A stretch of 64,000 nt of DNA from Methylophilus glucosoxydans. GTDB taxonomy: Bacteria > Pseudomonadota > Gammaproteobacteria > Burkholderiales > Methylophilaceae. Position numbers and translations under genes: made by a program. The stretch's first letter is position 1. The number at the start of each line of letters is the position of its first letter. Below the pieces are notes generated by a model. That model was not told the DNA's origin. It saw only the letters and a list, made by a program, of their open reading frames with translations, and searched no databases. The DNA lies in NCBI RefSeq assembly GCF_042676145.1, contig NZ_JBHTJW010000003.1:340078-404077 (forward strand). The letters run 5' to 3'. This document shows positions 53,559 to 62,074 of the stretch, piece after piece.

Positions 53559-53899
53559 GCTTCATCCCCAAGCAAACCCTGCCATGGATTGTCTGAAAGA
53601 TTTTTATTGGCCTCTGTTTTTGTCGATGTGACTGCATGCGTCTGGTTTGAGGCTGAATCCTCCTGTTCTAGCACAGCCAACACAGCGTTAAGTTTTTCTT
53701 TGGGCACCAGCACCAGCTCGCTATGCAAGCCCTTTGCTATCAACGTCAGGGTATCTAGCCGAGGGTTGCCTTTAGATTCCAGTCTTTGATACTGCTGACG
53801 AGAAACGCCTACGCGCAACATCATGTCATTCTGTTTAAGGCACAGCGCTAAACGTCGTTGTTTTATCTGTTCGAGTAGCGAGCCAAAATTTGTCAACAT
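53555..53899 (-). CDS. hipB: HipB-like XRE-family antitoxin/regulator
   Basis: A 114-residue protein with an XRE HTH (about 12-65): LALCLKQNDMMLRVGVSRQQ, then YQRLESKGNPRLDTL. The C-terminal tail is acidic and Gln/Asn-rich, and could contact HipA. ATG 53899 has AAGGAAG at 6 bases; an earlier ATG frame has no such site. Probably represses its own promoter through the palindrome at 53922-53939. Confidence 0.88.
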   Translation of the reverse strand: MLTNFGSLLEQIKQRRLALCLKQNDMMLRVGVSRQQYQRLESKGNPRLDTLTLIAKGLHSELVLVPKEKLNAVLAVLEQEDSASNQTHAVTSTKTEANKNLSDNPWQGLLGDEA

Positions 53900-53921
53900 A
53901 TATGCTTCCTTTTTAAATTTA

Positions 53922-53939
53922 AGAAACATATTAGTTTCT
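53922..53939. promoter_or_regulatory. Likely HipB operator
   Basis: AGAAACatattaGTTTCT, a perfect 6-6-6 palindrome 22 bases upstream of the hipB start in an AT-rich promoter. Its position and symmetry suit an XRE autorepressor. Confidence 0.6.
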
Positions 53940-54089
53940 ATTTTAATTAAAAGCAACTTATTGATTTCTTTTTTTTGAGTTGTTTGAGTACTGTAAAATA
54001 TAAAACAACAAAAAGGTTGCTTTACCCAGACTTTTGATTGGTGGATGCCCCAAGAGATTTGTTACTACCTTAAAACGACATTGGCCTTT

Positions 54090-55103
54090 TTATTTGCAAT
54101 AATTCTCAATATCTTGGTAACCATCTTTTATTATTTTATTTACTTCTTTTACATCATTTTCGTAGTTACATTCCTCATATAACTTGATGGCCATCTCACT
54201 TCCTCTTACTGTGGCTTTTGCATTCTCACACATGTTTGTAATGTTGCTATTATTGTTTATCTCTTGATCATATATATGTTGAACCCGTTTATATACATCA
54301 TCACATCCTTGAGAGATTGATGTTTTTTTGTTCATAGACTTTTTACTCGTAGGGTATTTTGTTTCTGCGAAACATTCTTGGTTTATTTTTGAATTCAGTT
54401 TCACAGAGTTTTGCTCGATATTATTCTTTAGAATTTGTAGTTCTTTAGATTTAGTTGAACATTTATCAATGAGCTCAAGTGTAGTTTGATTAACTCTTTT
54501 CATAGCCTCAGCTGATTGACAAACGTCTAGCTCGCTCTTTGTCTCTTGATCTGCAATTTTCTCTAATTGCTTTGCAATAGCTTTATCTGAACAGGCATCT
54601 AGATTGTTTTCAGCTGGCTTGTCAGAAGGGCTAAGCCAAAATGTGCCTACTTTAATATTAAAACCCCATGCATACTCTATTGAGTATTTTTTGAAAAATT
54701 TAACAAATTCTCCAGGCTTTAATGTAGGACTAGAATGTTTGAGCCCTTCAGGCAAGGTGTGCCACTTCAGTGGCAATCCATTTTTTATTGGATGCAAACC
54801 TACTGGCATAAAGGTGGATATCACGCAATTACCAACATTCTTAATTTCGCCATCCACGACAACAGCATTTTTCATTTTTTTTAAACTGAGTTCTATAGTG
54901 GCTTCTACCTTCCCTTTATCCGAAACCAATGAAATAGGAAAGATTTGTCCAGGTGATATCGTATTTCCGGATACAGATAGACCTTGTGTACTTAAAAGTT
55001 GTTTTTCGCATTCATCCTCAGGTTTAGCATTTGCGTTCGTTATTACCGAGATGCATAAAACAAGCAGATTTAACTTGATAAATTTGATTGTGGTGAGTTT
55101 CAT
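54090..55103 (-). CDS. Unrecognised secreted protein with many cysteines
   Basis: A 337-residue exported protein. Signal peptide (about 1-27, cut at NANA-KPE). The mature protein has about a dozen Cys, including CEKQ near 32, NCVIS, DACSD, DVCQS, KCSTK, ECFAE, GCDDV, MCENA, ECNYE and the C-terminal YCK, and many Lys/Asn. The N-terminal half (about 40-170) looks like a beta-rich domain (GLHPIKNGLPLKWHTLPEGL region), the C-terminal half like charged helices. No family recognised. It lies 16 bp after the lipoprotein gene upstream, so the two form an operon. AT-rich. Confidence 0.6.
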   Translation of the reverse strand: MKLTTIKFIKLNLLVLCISVITNANAKPEDECEKQLLSTQGLSVSGNTISPGQIFPISLVSDKGKVEATIELSLKKMKNAVVVDGEIKNVGNCVISTFMPVGLHPIKNGLPLKWHTLPEGLKHSSPTLKPGEFVKFFKKYSIEYAWGFNIKVGTFWLSPSDKPAENNLDACSDKAIAKQLEKIADQETKSELDVCQSAEAMKRVNQTTLELIDKCSTKSKELQILKNNIEQNSVKLNSKINQECFAETKYPTSKKSMNKKTSISQGCDDVYKRVQHIYDQEINNNSNITNMCENAKATVRGSEMAIKLYEECNYENDVKEVNKIIKDGYQDIENYCK

Positions 55104-55119
55104 ATCGTCATTTCTTTAA

Positions 55120-56922
55120 TTATTGGAAACGCTGTTTAATTTTTTTGTAAAGCTCTAGCGGACTATCAGTTTCTGCTGACCAAGGCTTGCCAGCAGCTGC
55201 AAGCTCTGTCAGCAGCTTTTCGTTAGTGTGGGTTTGATTTTTTTCAACTTGTTTAATCCATTGAGCAAGCTTTGTAGGTTTTGTTTTTTCAGTTGTTAAG
55301 TTAACAAGTTGTGATTGATTTAATGAATATTGCTTGAAATCCTTTTGTTGTAATTGCTCAGCTAGCATTTCCCACATTTTTGCTAGCAATAAACTAGGCG
55401 GTGGATCGCTATCTGATTGTTTTAGAGATTGCGGGTCAATATAACTAAACTCCCGCTCTTTCTTTATTTCGTCGTTGAATGCGTAGTAGTTTTTTGTTGC
55501 GGCATCGTATACAAGAATATCAACTGGCATTTCTGCAATATGTTTTCTGGTAATTTTTACTCTTTGATAATCACCATATACTTTCTTACTGATTGTTTTG
55601 GGGGCCGCATTTAAAGCTTTTCTGGCATCATTCACATCCGATTCGGCTTCAGATTCTGAGTATTTTGCGAGGCCATTGGTTAATGCTTGCAGTATTGCAA
55701 TATCTTTATCGCCTGTATTGTTCATGCTGTTAAGCATGGCTGAATTCCTGTTACTTTGTCTGATATTCGATAATGAAGCTTGCTCGTCATCCAGTTTTTT
55801 TCTCAGGGAGTCTAGTTCAGGGTTTGCTATTTTTTCTTCTTTTACCAAATATTTGGCGGGTTGCTTTTCCTCTTTGACAATTTGGCTGCTACCAGTCGCG
55901 GGCGAGACGCTCACAAAACTAATAAGGTCATAGTCCTCTGGGCTGAATTTTTTAATCGTGTTATCAATCTCATTGATTTCAATTGTTGTTGAGTTTTGGG
56001 CGCCTATTGCCTTGGGTAAATGCTTATTGATTTCTTGATTTGAGCTCTTAATTGCTATTACTACTGAATTAATCCATTGTTCCGGGTTATTGCTGAATGC
56101 TTTAAGGGCGTTTATGCGCTGTTGTAGTGTTAGTGGCTGTTTAATTTTCTTTTCTTTTGCGTATTGCTTCAGCCAAGTTGCAGCAAGTTTTGATCGTGCT
56201 GGAGTAATTAAATAAGGCTCATATGCTTTTAAGAGTTTGCTCGCTTGTTCTGTGTTTTTTGATTTACTTAGTCGAGATTGAATTGACGGAAATATTTCTT
56301 TTGATACTTCATCTTTGTATTCATCAGAAATTGCTAATGGATAGGTATTAAAAAAATCATCGGTCTCAATATTGCTTTGTTCTAAACTCTTTTGTAACGC
56401 TGTAATGTAGCTTTTAGTAATTAAATCATGCGCAGCTTTAAGGCGAATAGCTGATGGCCAGGTCGAAAAAGGATTTCGCTTACCGACCAGAGAATGGTTG
56501 CTGATGTCCGACAAAGTTTCATTTGATTTTGATAGCTTGGTTTTGATGTAAGGCCATTGAGTGGTGTCATTGGTATTCAGATTTTTTGCAATGGCTTCAA
56601 GATCGTTGCTGAGTTTATCAATGACATCCTCAGCCCAAAACTTTTGTATTTGTAGAGTTAATTTTTCAGCTGTAGCCTTTCCCTCTGCTGAGTTATCCAG
56701 CACCGAGGCATTTTGGTTATAAAAGTCGAATGCTTTTTGCCATTCTTTTTTATCAACAAGTGATTGAAATGTTTTTATTTGCGCATTTTGCTGCGATGCC
56801 ATATTCGATTGTTGTCCAACATATGGTGTTGAACCACAGGCTGTTAGCAGTGTACAAAGGAATGCAGTCGTGATTGCACTTGATATTGATTGGCGCGGGG
56901 CTTTAAAAAGTCTTGCAAGCAT
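55120..56922 (-). CDS. Unrecognised large lipoprotein
   Basis: A 600-residue lipoprotein. Signal peptide and lipobox (FLCTLLTAC, Cys near 29) are clear. The mature part is long, Lys/Gln/Ser-rich and mostly helical, with a Glu/Lys coiled-coil-like stretch (about 375-430) and a Ser/Asp/Ala-rich part after it. No catalytic motif or family recognised. ATG 56922 is chosen because longer frames run into a terminator; no strong ribosome-binding site is seen. The palindrome at 56975-56998 lies 53 bases upstream. Operon with the secreted protein gene at 54090-55103. Confidence 0.6.
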   Translation of the reverse strand: MLARLFKAPRQSISSAITTAFLCTLLTACGSTPYVGQQSNMASQQNAQIKTFQSLVDKKEWQKAFDFYNQNASVLDNSAEGKATAEKLTLQIQKFWAEDVIDKLSNDLEAIAKNLNTNDTTQWPYIKTKLSKSNETLSDISNHSLVGKRNPFSTWPSAIRLKAAHDLITKSYITALQKSLEQSNIETDDFFNTYPLAISDEYKDEVSKEIFPSIQSRLSKSKNTEQASKLLKAYEPYLITPARSKLAATWLKQYAKEKKIKQPLTLQQRINALKAFSNNPEQWINSVVIAIKSSNQEINKHLPKAIGAQNSTTIEINEIDNTIKKFSPEDYDLISFVSVSPATGSSQIVKEEKQPAKYLVKEEKIANPELDSLRKKLDDEQASLSNIRQSNRNSAMLNSMNNTGDKDIAILQALTNGLAKYSESEAESDVNDARKALNAAPKTISKKVYGDYQRVKITRKHIAEMPVDILVYDAATKNYYAFNDEIKKEREFSYIDPQSLKQSDSDPPPSLLLAKMWEMLAEQLQQKDFKQYSLNQSQLVNLTTEKTKPTKLAQWIKQVEKNQTHTNEKLLTELAAAGKPWSAETDSPLELYKKIKQRFQ

Positions 56923-56974
56923 GATGTTATTTCTAATAAATTTTCTAGTAGTTTTATGCAGGTCATGACGAATG

Positions 56975-56998
56975 TCTATTCCATAAACATGGAATAGA
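56975..56998. promoter_or_regulatory. Shared palindromic element, copy 1
   Basis: Ten-bp arms around AAAC. The inner TATTCCATAAACATGGAAT (56977-56995) is identical to copy 2 at 58011-58029. It lies between a terminator and the lipoprotein gene and abuts a possible -35 (TAGACA) with TAAAAC 16 bases on, on the minus strand. Likely a regulator site. Confidence 0.65.
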
Positions 56999-57012
56999 TC
57001 GGTTGAAAACAA

Positions 57013-57035
57013 AAAGCCAGAACAAGTCTGGCTTT
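57013..57035 (-). terminator. Terminator of the PEP-CTERM gene
   Basis: Nine-bp stem AAAGCCAGA/TCTGGCTTT with a 5-nt loop, followed on the minus strand by TTGTTTTC. It separates the PEP-CTERM transcript from the lipoprotein operon. Confidence 0.85.
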
Positions 57036-57042
57036 AATTGAG

Positions 57043-57933
57043 TTAAACGCTTTGTTTTTTGCGACGAGCGGCGGCAGCTACGATAGGCAGGCCAGTGGCA
57101 AACAGCCATGCAGCAGCGGGGGCGGGTACAGCGGAGATTTGACCTTGTGTGTTTGCCCAAACATAAGAGAAATTTTGTTTTAACATAGCGAAAGAACCAC
57201 CATCATCAGTAAATGCTTTAGCTAAGCAGTTATCGCCATTATTGCAATAGAATTCAGGTGCTGGTGATTCAGTACCACTCCAGAATGAGCTGCTTTGTTG
57301 GGCGAGAGTAAAAATATTATTTGAGTTGTTAAAACCTGCATTGGGGTTTGGAGGATCAAAACTTGGGGATTCACCTTTTGAGTATGCTGGTGTACTGTTT
57401 AACTCACTGTAGAAAAGCTCGATAAACTCATCTCCCTTTGCAGTCCCGTTCGATGGTTCATTATGAACGGGATAGTTTGGACCTTGTCCAGTCAACCATT
57501 TATTTGAAAATGTAGGTAGCTGCCAGTTATTTGTACCAGCATAGTTAATGGTGTTGAGATAGTTGATAAATAAATTGGCACCAAACCATGTTGCCTGACC
57601 ATCCGCCTTAAAGTCACTTGTTGTGACTTTGTAGCCAAGTTTGGCAAAACCATCCAAAGGGTCATAATAAGAGGAGTTCCCATATTCAAAAATTAATTTG
57701 GGGCTGGCCGATAATATTTTATTCACCAGACTGCTATCTGACGCCATCATGGTTTTTAACAAGTTGGCATCTTTCATCCATGTCACGTCACTGACAGAGC
57801 TGTAAACTAAATCTACGCCGTTAGTAGTGTAGCTTTTTAGTGCTGCGTTTGAATTAGTGCTGAAAGCTGCGAGAGAAATCAGTAATCCTGAAAAAGAGAA
57901 TTTGATAGATTTATACAAATAAAGACCAGGCAT
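57043..57933 (-). CDS. PEP-CTERM protein with DUF1566-like domain
   Basis: A 296-residue exported protein. Signal peptide (about 8-30), then a domain with SDVTWMKDANLL, NYAGTNNWQLPTF and SSSFWSGTESP, which is the DUF1566-like pattern common in PEP-CTERM proteins. The C-terminus is a sorting signal: VPAPAAAWLFATGLPIVAAA followed by RRKK. Such proteins are cut by exosortase and placed on the surface or in the matrix. ATG 57933 has AAAGG at 8 bases. Copy 2 of the palindrome lies about 80-95 bases upstream, and a terminator follows. Confidence 0.87.
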   Translation of the reverse strand: MPGLYLYKSIKFSFSGLLISLAAFSTNSNAALKSYTTNGVDLVYSSVSDVTWMKDANLLKTMMASDSSLVNKILSASPKLIFEYGNSSYYDPLDGFAKLGYKVTTSDFKADGQATWFGANLFINYLNTINYAGTNNWQLPTFSNKWLTGQGPNYPVHNEPSNGTAKGDEFIELFYSELNSTPAYSKGESPSFDPPNPNAGFNNSNNIFTLAQQSSSFWSGTESPAPEFYCNNGDNCLAKAFTDDGGSFAMLKQNFSYVWANTQGQISAVPAPAAAWLFATGLPIVAAAARRKKQSV

Positions 57934-58010
57934 GTTGAGACCTTTCAATGGGTAGATGTAAGAAAATTAAATTTTGAATACTCAGTGTATTTAATTCTCT
58001 ACTAGATAGA

Positions 58011-58029
58011 TATTCCATAAACATGGAAT
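58011..58029. promoter_or_regulatory. Shared palindromic element, copy 2
   Basis: TATTCCATAAACATGGAAT, the same 19 bases as copy 1, upstream of the PEP-CTERM gene and between it and the last LuxR-type gene. Proposed operator. Confidence 0.65.
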
Positions 58030-58097
58030 GACCTGAGCTACCTTTTGCGGCAACCTCACAAAGGATGTATCTGAATAAAGCTTTGTATGGACAGTTT

Positions 58098-59291
58098 TCA
58101 GAGGAGGTGATTTAACGAATTGTCTGCAAGCTTGTTGGGATTGGTAGGCAAATGTAATAGCAGCTTGATTAGTTCCGGCTGCCGGTTAGTCGAGGTTTTC
58201 TGATAAATCGACTGCAACTGCTTGCGGATGGTGTCTTCTTTTTTATTAAGAGATTGCGCGATCTCAAGCACTGAGTAGCCTTCTGCTAGCAGCGTGGCAA
58301 TTTTGCATTCGGCTGGGGATAAACCAAAAGCGGCGACAAGCAGGTTGCTGTCAATCGGTGTGGTGGATTCGGGGTGATAAAACATCAGCATGATGAGTGG
58401 CCGGAGGCCAAAGCTGCCCATGACTTTTTCTGGCAGCAAGGGCGTATAAAACGCATAGAGCTTTTCTGCGTTTTGGTTGTGCGTGGCTGAGTGAATTTGT
58501 AGTGGTTTGTATTGTTGCGAGGCGGCCTCTGCAATACCGTTTAGTTTGATTTGGCGCTCTATCTCGGCGCAGTCTTTTAGAAAACTGTTAAGGACTTGTT
58601 TGGGCATTTCAAGTTGACCATTACCATTTACCGCGATAAGCATGGTCGAATCTAGCAGATGCTTGGCTGCCTGATTGATGTGTATGATTTTGCCTGTGGT
58701 GTTGGTTAAAATAACTGGTTGGCTTAAGCGGTTGACGAGTGCATGCCCGACTAATGCGTGGGTAGAGTAAATGAAGTGATTCACACCTATACGGGCAGCG
58801 CGGGCAAGATGTGGCAATAACCTGCTTAAAAATGCCGCCCCTTCTTTAGCAAGCGGCCCTTGTGCCTGACTGCGTAAGCCGACAATCATGAATGACAGCG
58901 TTTCATCTTCGACCACTTTGCAGCCTGAGAGGTAGCGTAAATCCAGTGGCAGCAAAAAGTCCTGAAAAAACTCACTGGTGGCGACAAAGTCATCATCTAG
59001 CATTTCATGGTCATGCACCCACTCCAGCGGGGGGAGCGCCATGATGGCTGCAGCGCGGGGGTCTATAAAGTGGTACTTTTGCAGGTAACTCAATTCACTT
59101 TCAACCGGTACATTGGCACCACCACTGAATGAGAGCATGCCGTGGTGTTTGTCAAAAGCAAAGGCTTGCAGCACCTTAAGCTCCAGCGTTTCGCGCAATG
59201 CTGCAAATAGTTGATCCCAAGCAGCGTTATTTTCAATGGTTTCGTATACGAGGTTTACAAGTTGGTCATAGCGTTCTTGGGTGATATTCAT
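58098..59291 (-). CDS. LuxR-type HTH regulator, third of three tandem paralogs
   Basis: A 397-residue regulator. An N-terminal domain of about 130 residues (DKHHGMLSFSGGANVP, LSYLQKYHFIDPRAAA, YLSGCKVVEDE) is followed by a PAS-like part (VILTNTTGKIIHINQAAKHLL near 195-215) and a LuxR HTH at about 324-378 (LSPAECKIATLLAEGYSVLEI, in pieces, then DTIRKQLQSIYQKT). No response-regulator receiver or acyl-homoserine-lactone domain is evident. A GAGGT site precedes the ATG. Last gene of the trio; about half identical to each neighbour by eye. Confidence 0.82.
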   Translation of the reverse strand: MNITQERYDQLVNLVYETIENNAAWDQLFAALRETLELKVLQAFAFDKHHGMLSFSGGANVPVESELSYLQKYHFIDPRAAAIMALPPLEWVHDHEMLDDDFVATSEFFQDFLLPLDLRYLSGCKVVEDETLSFMIVGLRSQAQGPLAKEGAAFLSRLLPHLARAARIGVNHFIYSTHALVGHALVNRLSQPVILTNTTGKIIHINQAAKHLLDSTMLIAVNGNGQLEMPKQVLNSFLKDCAEIERQIKLNGIAEAASQQYKPLQIHSATHNQNAEKLYAFYTPLLPEKVMGSFGLRPLIMLMFYHPESTTPIDSNLLVAAFGLSPAECKIATLLAEGYSVLEIAQSLNKKEDTIRKQLQSIYQKTSTNRQPELIKLLLHLPTNPNKLADNSLNHLL

Positions 59292-59302
59292 GCTTACCTC
59301 TT

Positions 59303-60487
59303 CTAAAACCTGGAATTCAGATGGGTGAAGAGTCGATTGTCTGGTAAATGTTGTAACAGGCGCATCAACTCGATTTGATTATTGGTGGCAGTTTTTTCGT
59401 AAATAGATTGCAGTTGTTTGCGAACTGTGTCGGGCTTCTTGTTTAACCTTTTAGCAATCTCATCTACTGTCAACCCGTCTGCAATCATGGCGGAAATTTT
59501 AAGTTCGGCCGGGCTCAAGTCAAATGCCGCACTCAGTAACAGATTGTCGTTCATCTCGTTTGGCATATTGGGGTGATAAAAAATCAGCATCATGAGCGGA
59601 CGCATGCCAAACACGCCAAGTGTCAATTGCGGCACGAGTGGCAAATAAAATACCAGCATGTTTGTTGAGTCTTTCGCTGCAACCGGTGCACTGACTCTAA
59701 GCGCCTGATAGCCATAGTCTTTGCCATGCGCATATTCACCCTGCTTGATCTGTTGCTCAATCTTGGCAAAGCCAGCTAGCAATTGCGTCATGGCTGGCTC
59801 TGGTAATTGCAGGCGTTGATCGGATAGCGAGATTAAATTGCAGATATTGGATAAAGTATAGGCTGCTTGATTTGCAAGCACGATATTGCCGCTCATTGAG
59901 GTGAGCAATACCGGCTGCTTCATTTTGTTGACAAGCGAATGGCCAATGAGTGCTTGGGTTGAGTAAGTAAAATGGCTGGCATTGATTTTGACTGCCCTAT
60001 GCAAATGGGGCAGAAGCTGCTTCGCCAATTCGACAGATGCTTTTGAAAGAGGCCCTTGTTCGGGGCCTCGTAAGCATCCAATTGAAAATGAGATTGCATC
60101 ACTTTCGATTACCTTCAGCGCAGTGAGATAACGTACGCCATAAGGTAACAAGAATGCTTGATAAAACTCGCTCTTTGCAACGTAGTCATCATCAAACACT
60201 TCATGGTCATGAAAACATTCCTGCGATGGCAGGACATTCCAATACTTACTGCGCGGGTCAATAAATTGATACTTCTGTAAATAGCTTAATTCCCCATCTG
60301 CCGGTAAGTTAGCGCCTGTGCTAAATGACATGGTGCCGTGTTGCTTGTCGATGGCAAAGGCATGAACGACTTTACAGTCCAATGCCTCTCGCAACGCTGA
60401 AAATACGGCATCCCATTGACTGATGTCGTTAATGGTCTCGTAAATCAGGTGAACCAGGCGATCAAAGTGTAAGTCGGCATTTTGCAT
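59303..60487 (-). CDS. LuxR-type HTH regulator, second of three tandem paralogs
   Basis: A 394-residue paralog with the same layout: N-terminal domain (DKQHGTMSFSTGANLPADGE, YLQKYQFIDPRSK), PAS-like segment (VLLTSMSGNIVLANQAAYTL), and HTH at about 320-375 (LSPAELKISAMIADGLTVDE, then DTVRKQLQSIYEKTATNNQ). Starts 9 bases after the first gene stops and lacks a good ribosome-binding site, so it is probably translationally coupled. Confidence 0.82.
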   Translation of the reverse strand: MQNADLHFDRLVHLIYETINDISQWDAVFSALREALDCKVVHAFAIDKQHGTMSFSTGANLPADGELSYLQKYQFIDPRSKYWNVLPSQECFHDHEVFDDDYVAKSEFYQAFLLPYGVRYLTALKVIESDAISFSIGCLRGPEQGPLSKASVELAKQLLPHLHRAVKINASHFTYSTQALIGHSLVNKMKQPVLLTSMSGNIVLANQAAYTLSNICNLISLSDQRLQLPEPAMTQLLAGFAKIEQQIKQGEYAHGKDYGYQALRVSAPVAAKDSTNMLVFYLPLVPQLTLGVFGMRPLMMLIFYHPNMPNEMNDNLLLSAAFDLSPAELKISAMIADGLTVDEIAKRLNKKPDTVRKQLQSIYEKTATNNQIELMRLLQHLPDNRLFTHLNSRF

Positions 60488-60496
60488 GTTTGCAAT

Positions 60497-61651
60497 TTAT
60501 TCAAAGTAGGCGGGTAAGTGTTGCAGCAGACGCATCAATTCGGGTTGTCTGCTAGTTGCAGTTTTTTGGTAGATGGATTGCAATTGTTTTCTAACCGTAT
60601 CTTGTTTTTTCCCTAATTGTGTCGCAATTTCCTCAATGGGATTTCCGTCAGCAAGCAAGCTTGCAATCAGGCATTCGGCCGGGCTTAAATCAAATGCCGC
60701 TGCCAAGAGTGCGACATCGGTAGGTGGAGCCGAATTTGGATGATAAAACATCAGCAACATAAGCGGACGCAAGCCAAAGGTGCCCAGCACATATTGTGGA
60801 ATCAGCACACTGTAAAAAGCATACAGTTTTTCTGTGGTGGTTGAGTGCTCGTTGTTGTGAAGTTGCAGGGTTTGATAGCTGTATGCAGACTCAGCTGAGA
60901 ACCTGTTTTCTTTGATGGCTTTCTCGGTCATGGCTGCTTCTTGCAAAAACGCTTGCATGCAGTTTGCTGGCATCACCAATTTGCCGTCTTTAATCGAAAT
61001 AAGGGCGGTTGCTTGGAGTAAATGCTGCGCGGCTTGATTGGTGTGTATGACTTCGCCATTAATGGAGGTGAGCATCACAGGCTGTTGCAGTTTATTGACT
61101 AAGGCAAGGCCCACCAAGGCCTGTGTGGAATAAGTAAAGTTTTTTACCACCATACGCGCTGCGCGCTGCATGTGGGGGATTAATCGGTTGGTGAAAGCAA
61201 TGATATCGTCTGGTACCGGCCCTTGCTGTGGGCACCGCAAATAAGAAAATATCAGGGTGACATCTTCATCATCAATGATTTTAATCCCGGAGACATAACG
61301 CATGCCTAAGGGAATCAAAAATTCCTGATAGAACGTATTGCTGGCCACGAATGCTTCATCAAGCAAAAGGTGGTCATGTAACCAAGTGTTGACTGGGAGC
61401 GGTAGCAACAGTGGTAAGCGCGGGTCAATCGCCTGATATTTTTGAATATACCCAAGCTCACCTTCATCAGGCAAATTGGCGCCTTCGCTATAAGACAATG
61501 CACCATGCTTTTTATCTATAGCTAAGGCATAGATGCTGCACCCGACTTGATCGCTCAGCCGTTGAAAAAATGGCTGCCATGATTGATGATGCTCTACTGC
61601 TTCGTATAGCGAAGAGACAAGGCCATCGAATTGATGCTGAGTAAAATGCAT
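60497..61651 (-). CDS. LuxR-type HTH regulator, first of three tandem paralogs
   Basis: A 384-residue paralog: N-terminal domain (DKKHGALSYSEGANLPDEGE, YIQKYQAIDPRLP), PAS-like segment (VMLTSINGEVIHTNQAAQHL), and HTH at about 325-378 (LSPAECLIASLLADGNPIEE, then DTVRKQLQSIYQKTATSRQP). First gene of the three-gene operon, with AAGAGTAA before the ATG. Its promoter region (61652-62016) holds an AT-rich inverted repeat. Confidence 0.82.
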   Translation of the reverse strand: MHFTQHQFDGLVSSLYEAVEHHQSWQPFFQRLSDQVGCSIYALAIDKKHGALSYSEGANLPDEGELGYIQKYQAIDPRLPLLLPLPVNTWLHDHLLLDEAFVASNTFYQEFLIPLGMRYVSGIKIIDDEDVTLIFSYLRCPQQGPVPDDIIAFTNRLIPHMQRAARMVVKNFTYSTQALVGLALVNKLQQPVMLTSINGEVIHTNQAAQHLLQATALISIKDGKLVMPANCMQAFLQEAAMTEKAIKENRFSAESAYSYQTLQLHNNEHSTTTEKLYAFYSVLIPQYVLGTFGLRPLMLLMFYHPNSAPPTDVALLAAAFDLSPAECLIASLLADGNPIEEIATQLGKKQDTVRKQLQSIYQKTATSRQPELMRLLQHLPAYFE

Positions 61652-62016
61652 GAGTTACTCTTAATCTGAATTAGATGTTTAAAATGGGCATTTAACGGCT
61701 TATTTCGTTAATCAGTACTGACCTCACCGTTAAGCGTTATTTAATTTAGGCTTTACGACTGTAGATAATTTCGGTGTCAACAGGCTACGAAAGTGCCGCT
61801 TTATCAAATCCGCATTCGCCAAAATACTTAAATTACATACCAAGTATTTGTATTAGTATCTCGTTGTATTAAGACGCTGTCTACTGCACAAATGTGGGTG
61901 AAAACCCTTGTGTAACTTATGACAGTTTGCCTTTAAACAGCGACTGATGAATGTTTTTGCGAGTCGCTAGCTGGGGAACACAATCGCAGTGTCATTTTGT
62001 TTTAAATTCATATACA
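61652..62016. other. Promoter region of the LuxR trio
   Basis: Between the LuxR operon and the large PEP-CTERM gene, up to its terminator. AT-rich. An inverted repeat AAATACTT/AAGTATTT is at 61822-61849. The TATTCCATAAACATGGAAT element is not present here. No gene is supported. Confidence 0.5.
61822..61849. promoter_or_regulatory. Inverted repeat upstream of LuxR trio
   Basis: AAATACTT and AAGTATTT arms 12 bases apart, about 170 bases before the first regulator gene. Possible operator; unconfirmed. Confidence 0.3.
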
Positions 62017-62049
62017 AAAACGCCCTACTCTTAAATGGTAGGGCGTTTT
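62017..62049 (-). terminator. Terminator of the large PEP-CTERM gene
   Basis: Perfect 12-bp stem AAAACGCCCTAC/GTAGGGCGTTTT with a 9-nt loop and a T-run on the minus strand. Confidence 0.9.
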
Positions 62050-62074
62050 CGAGCGGATCGCCAACTAATATAAA

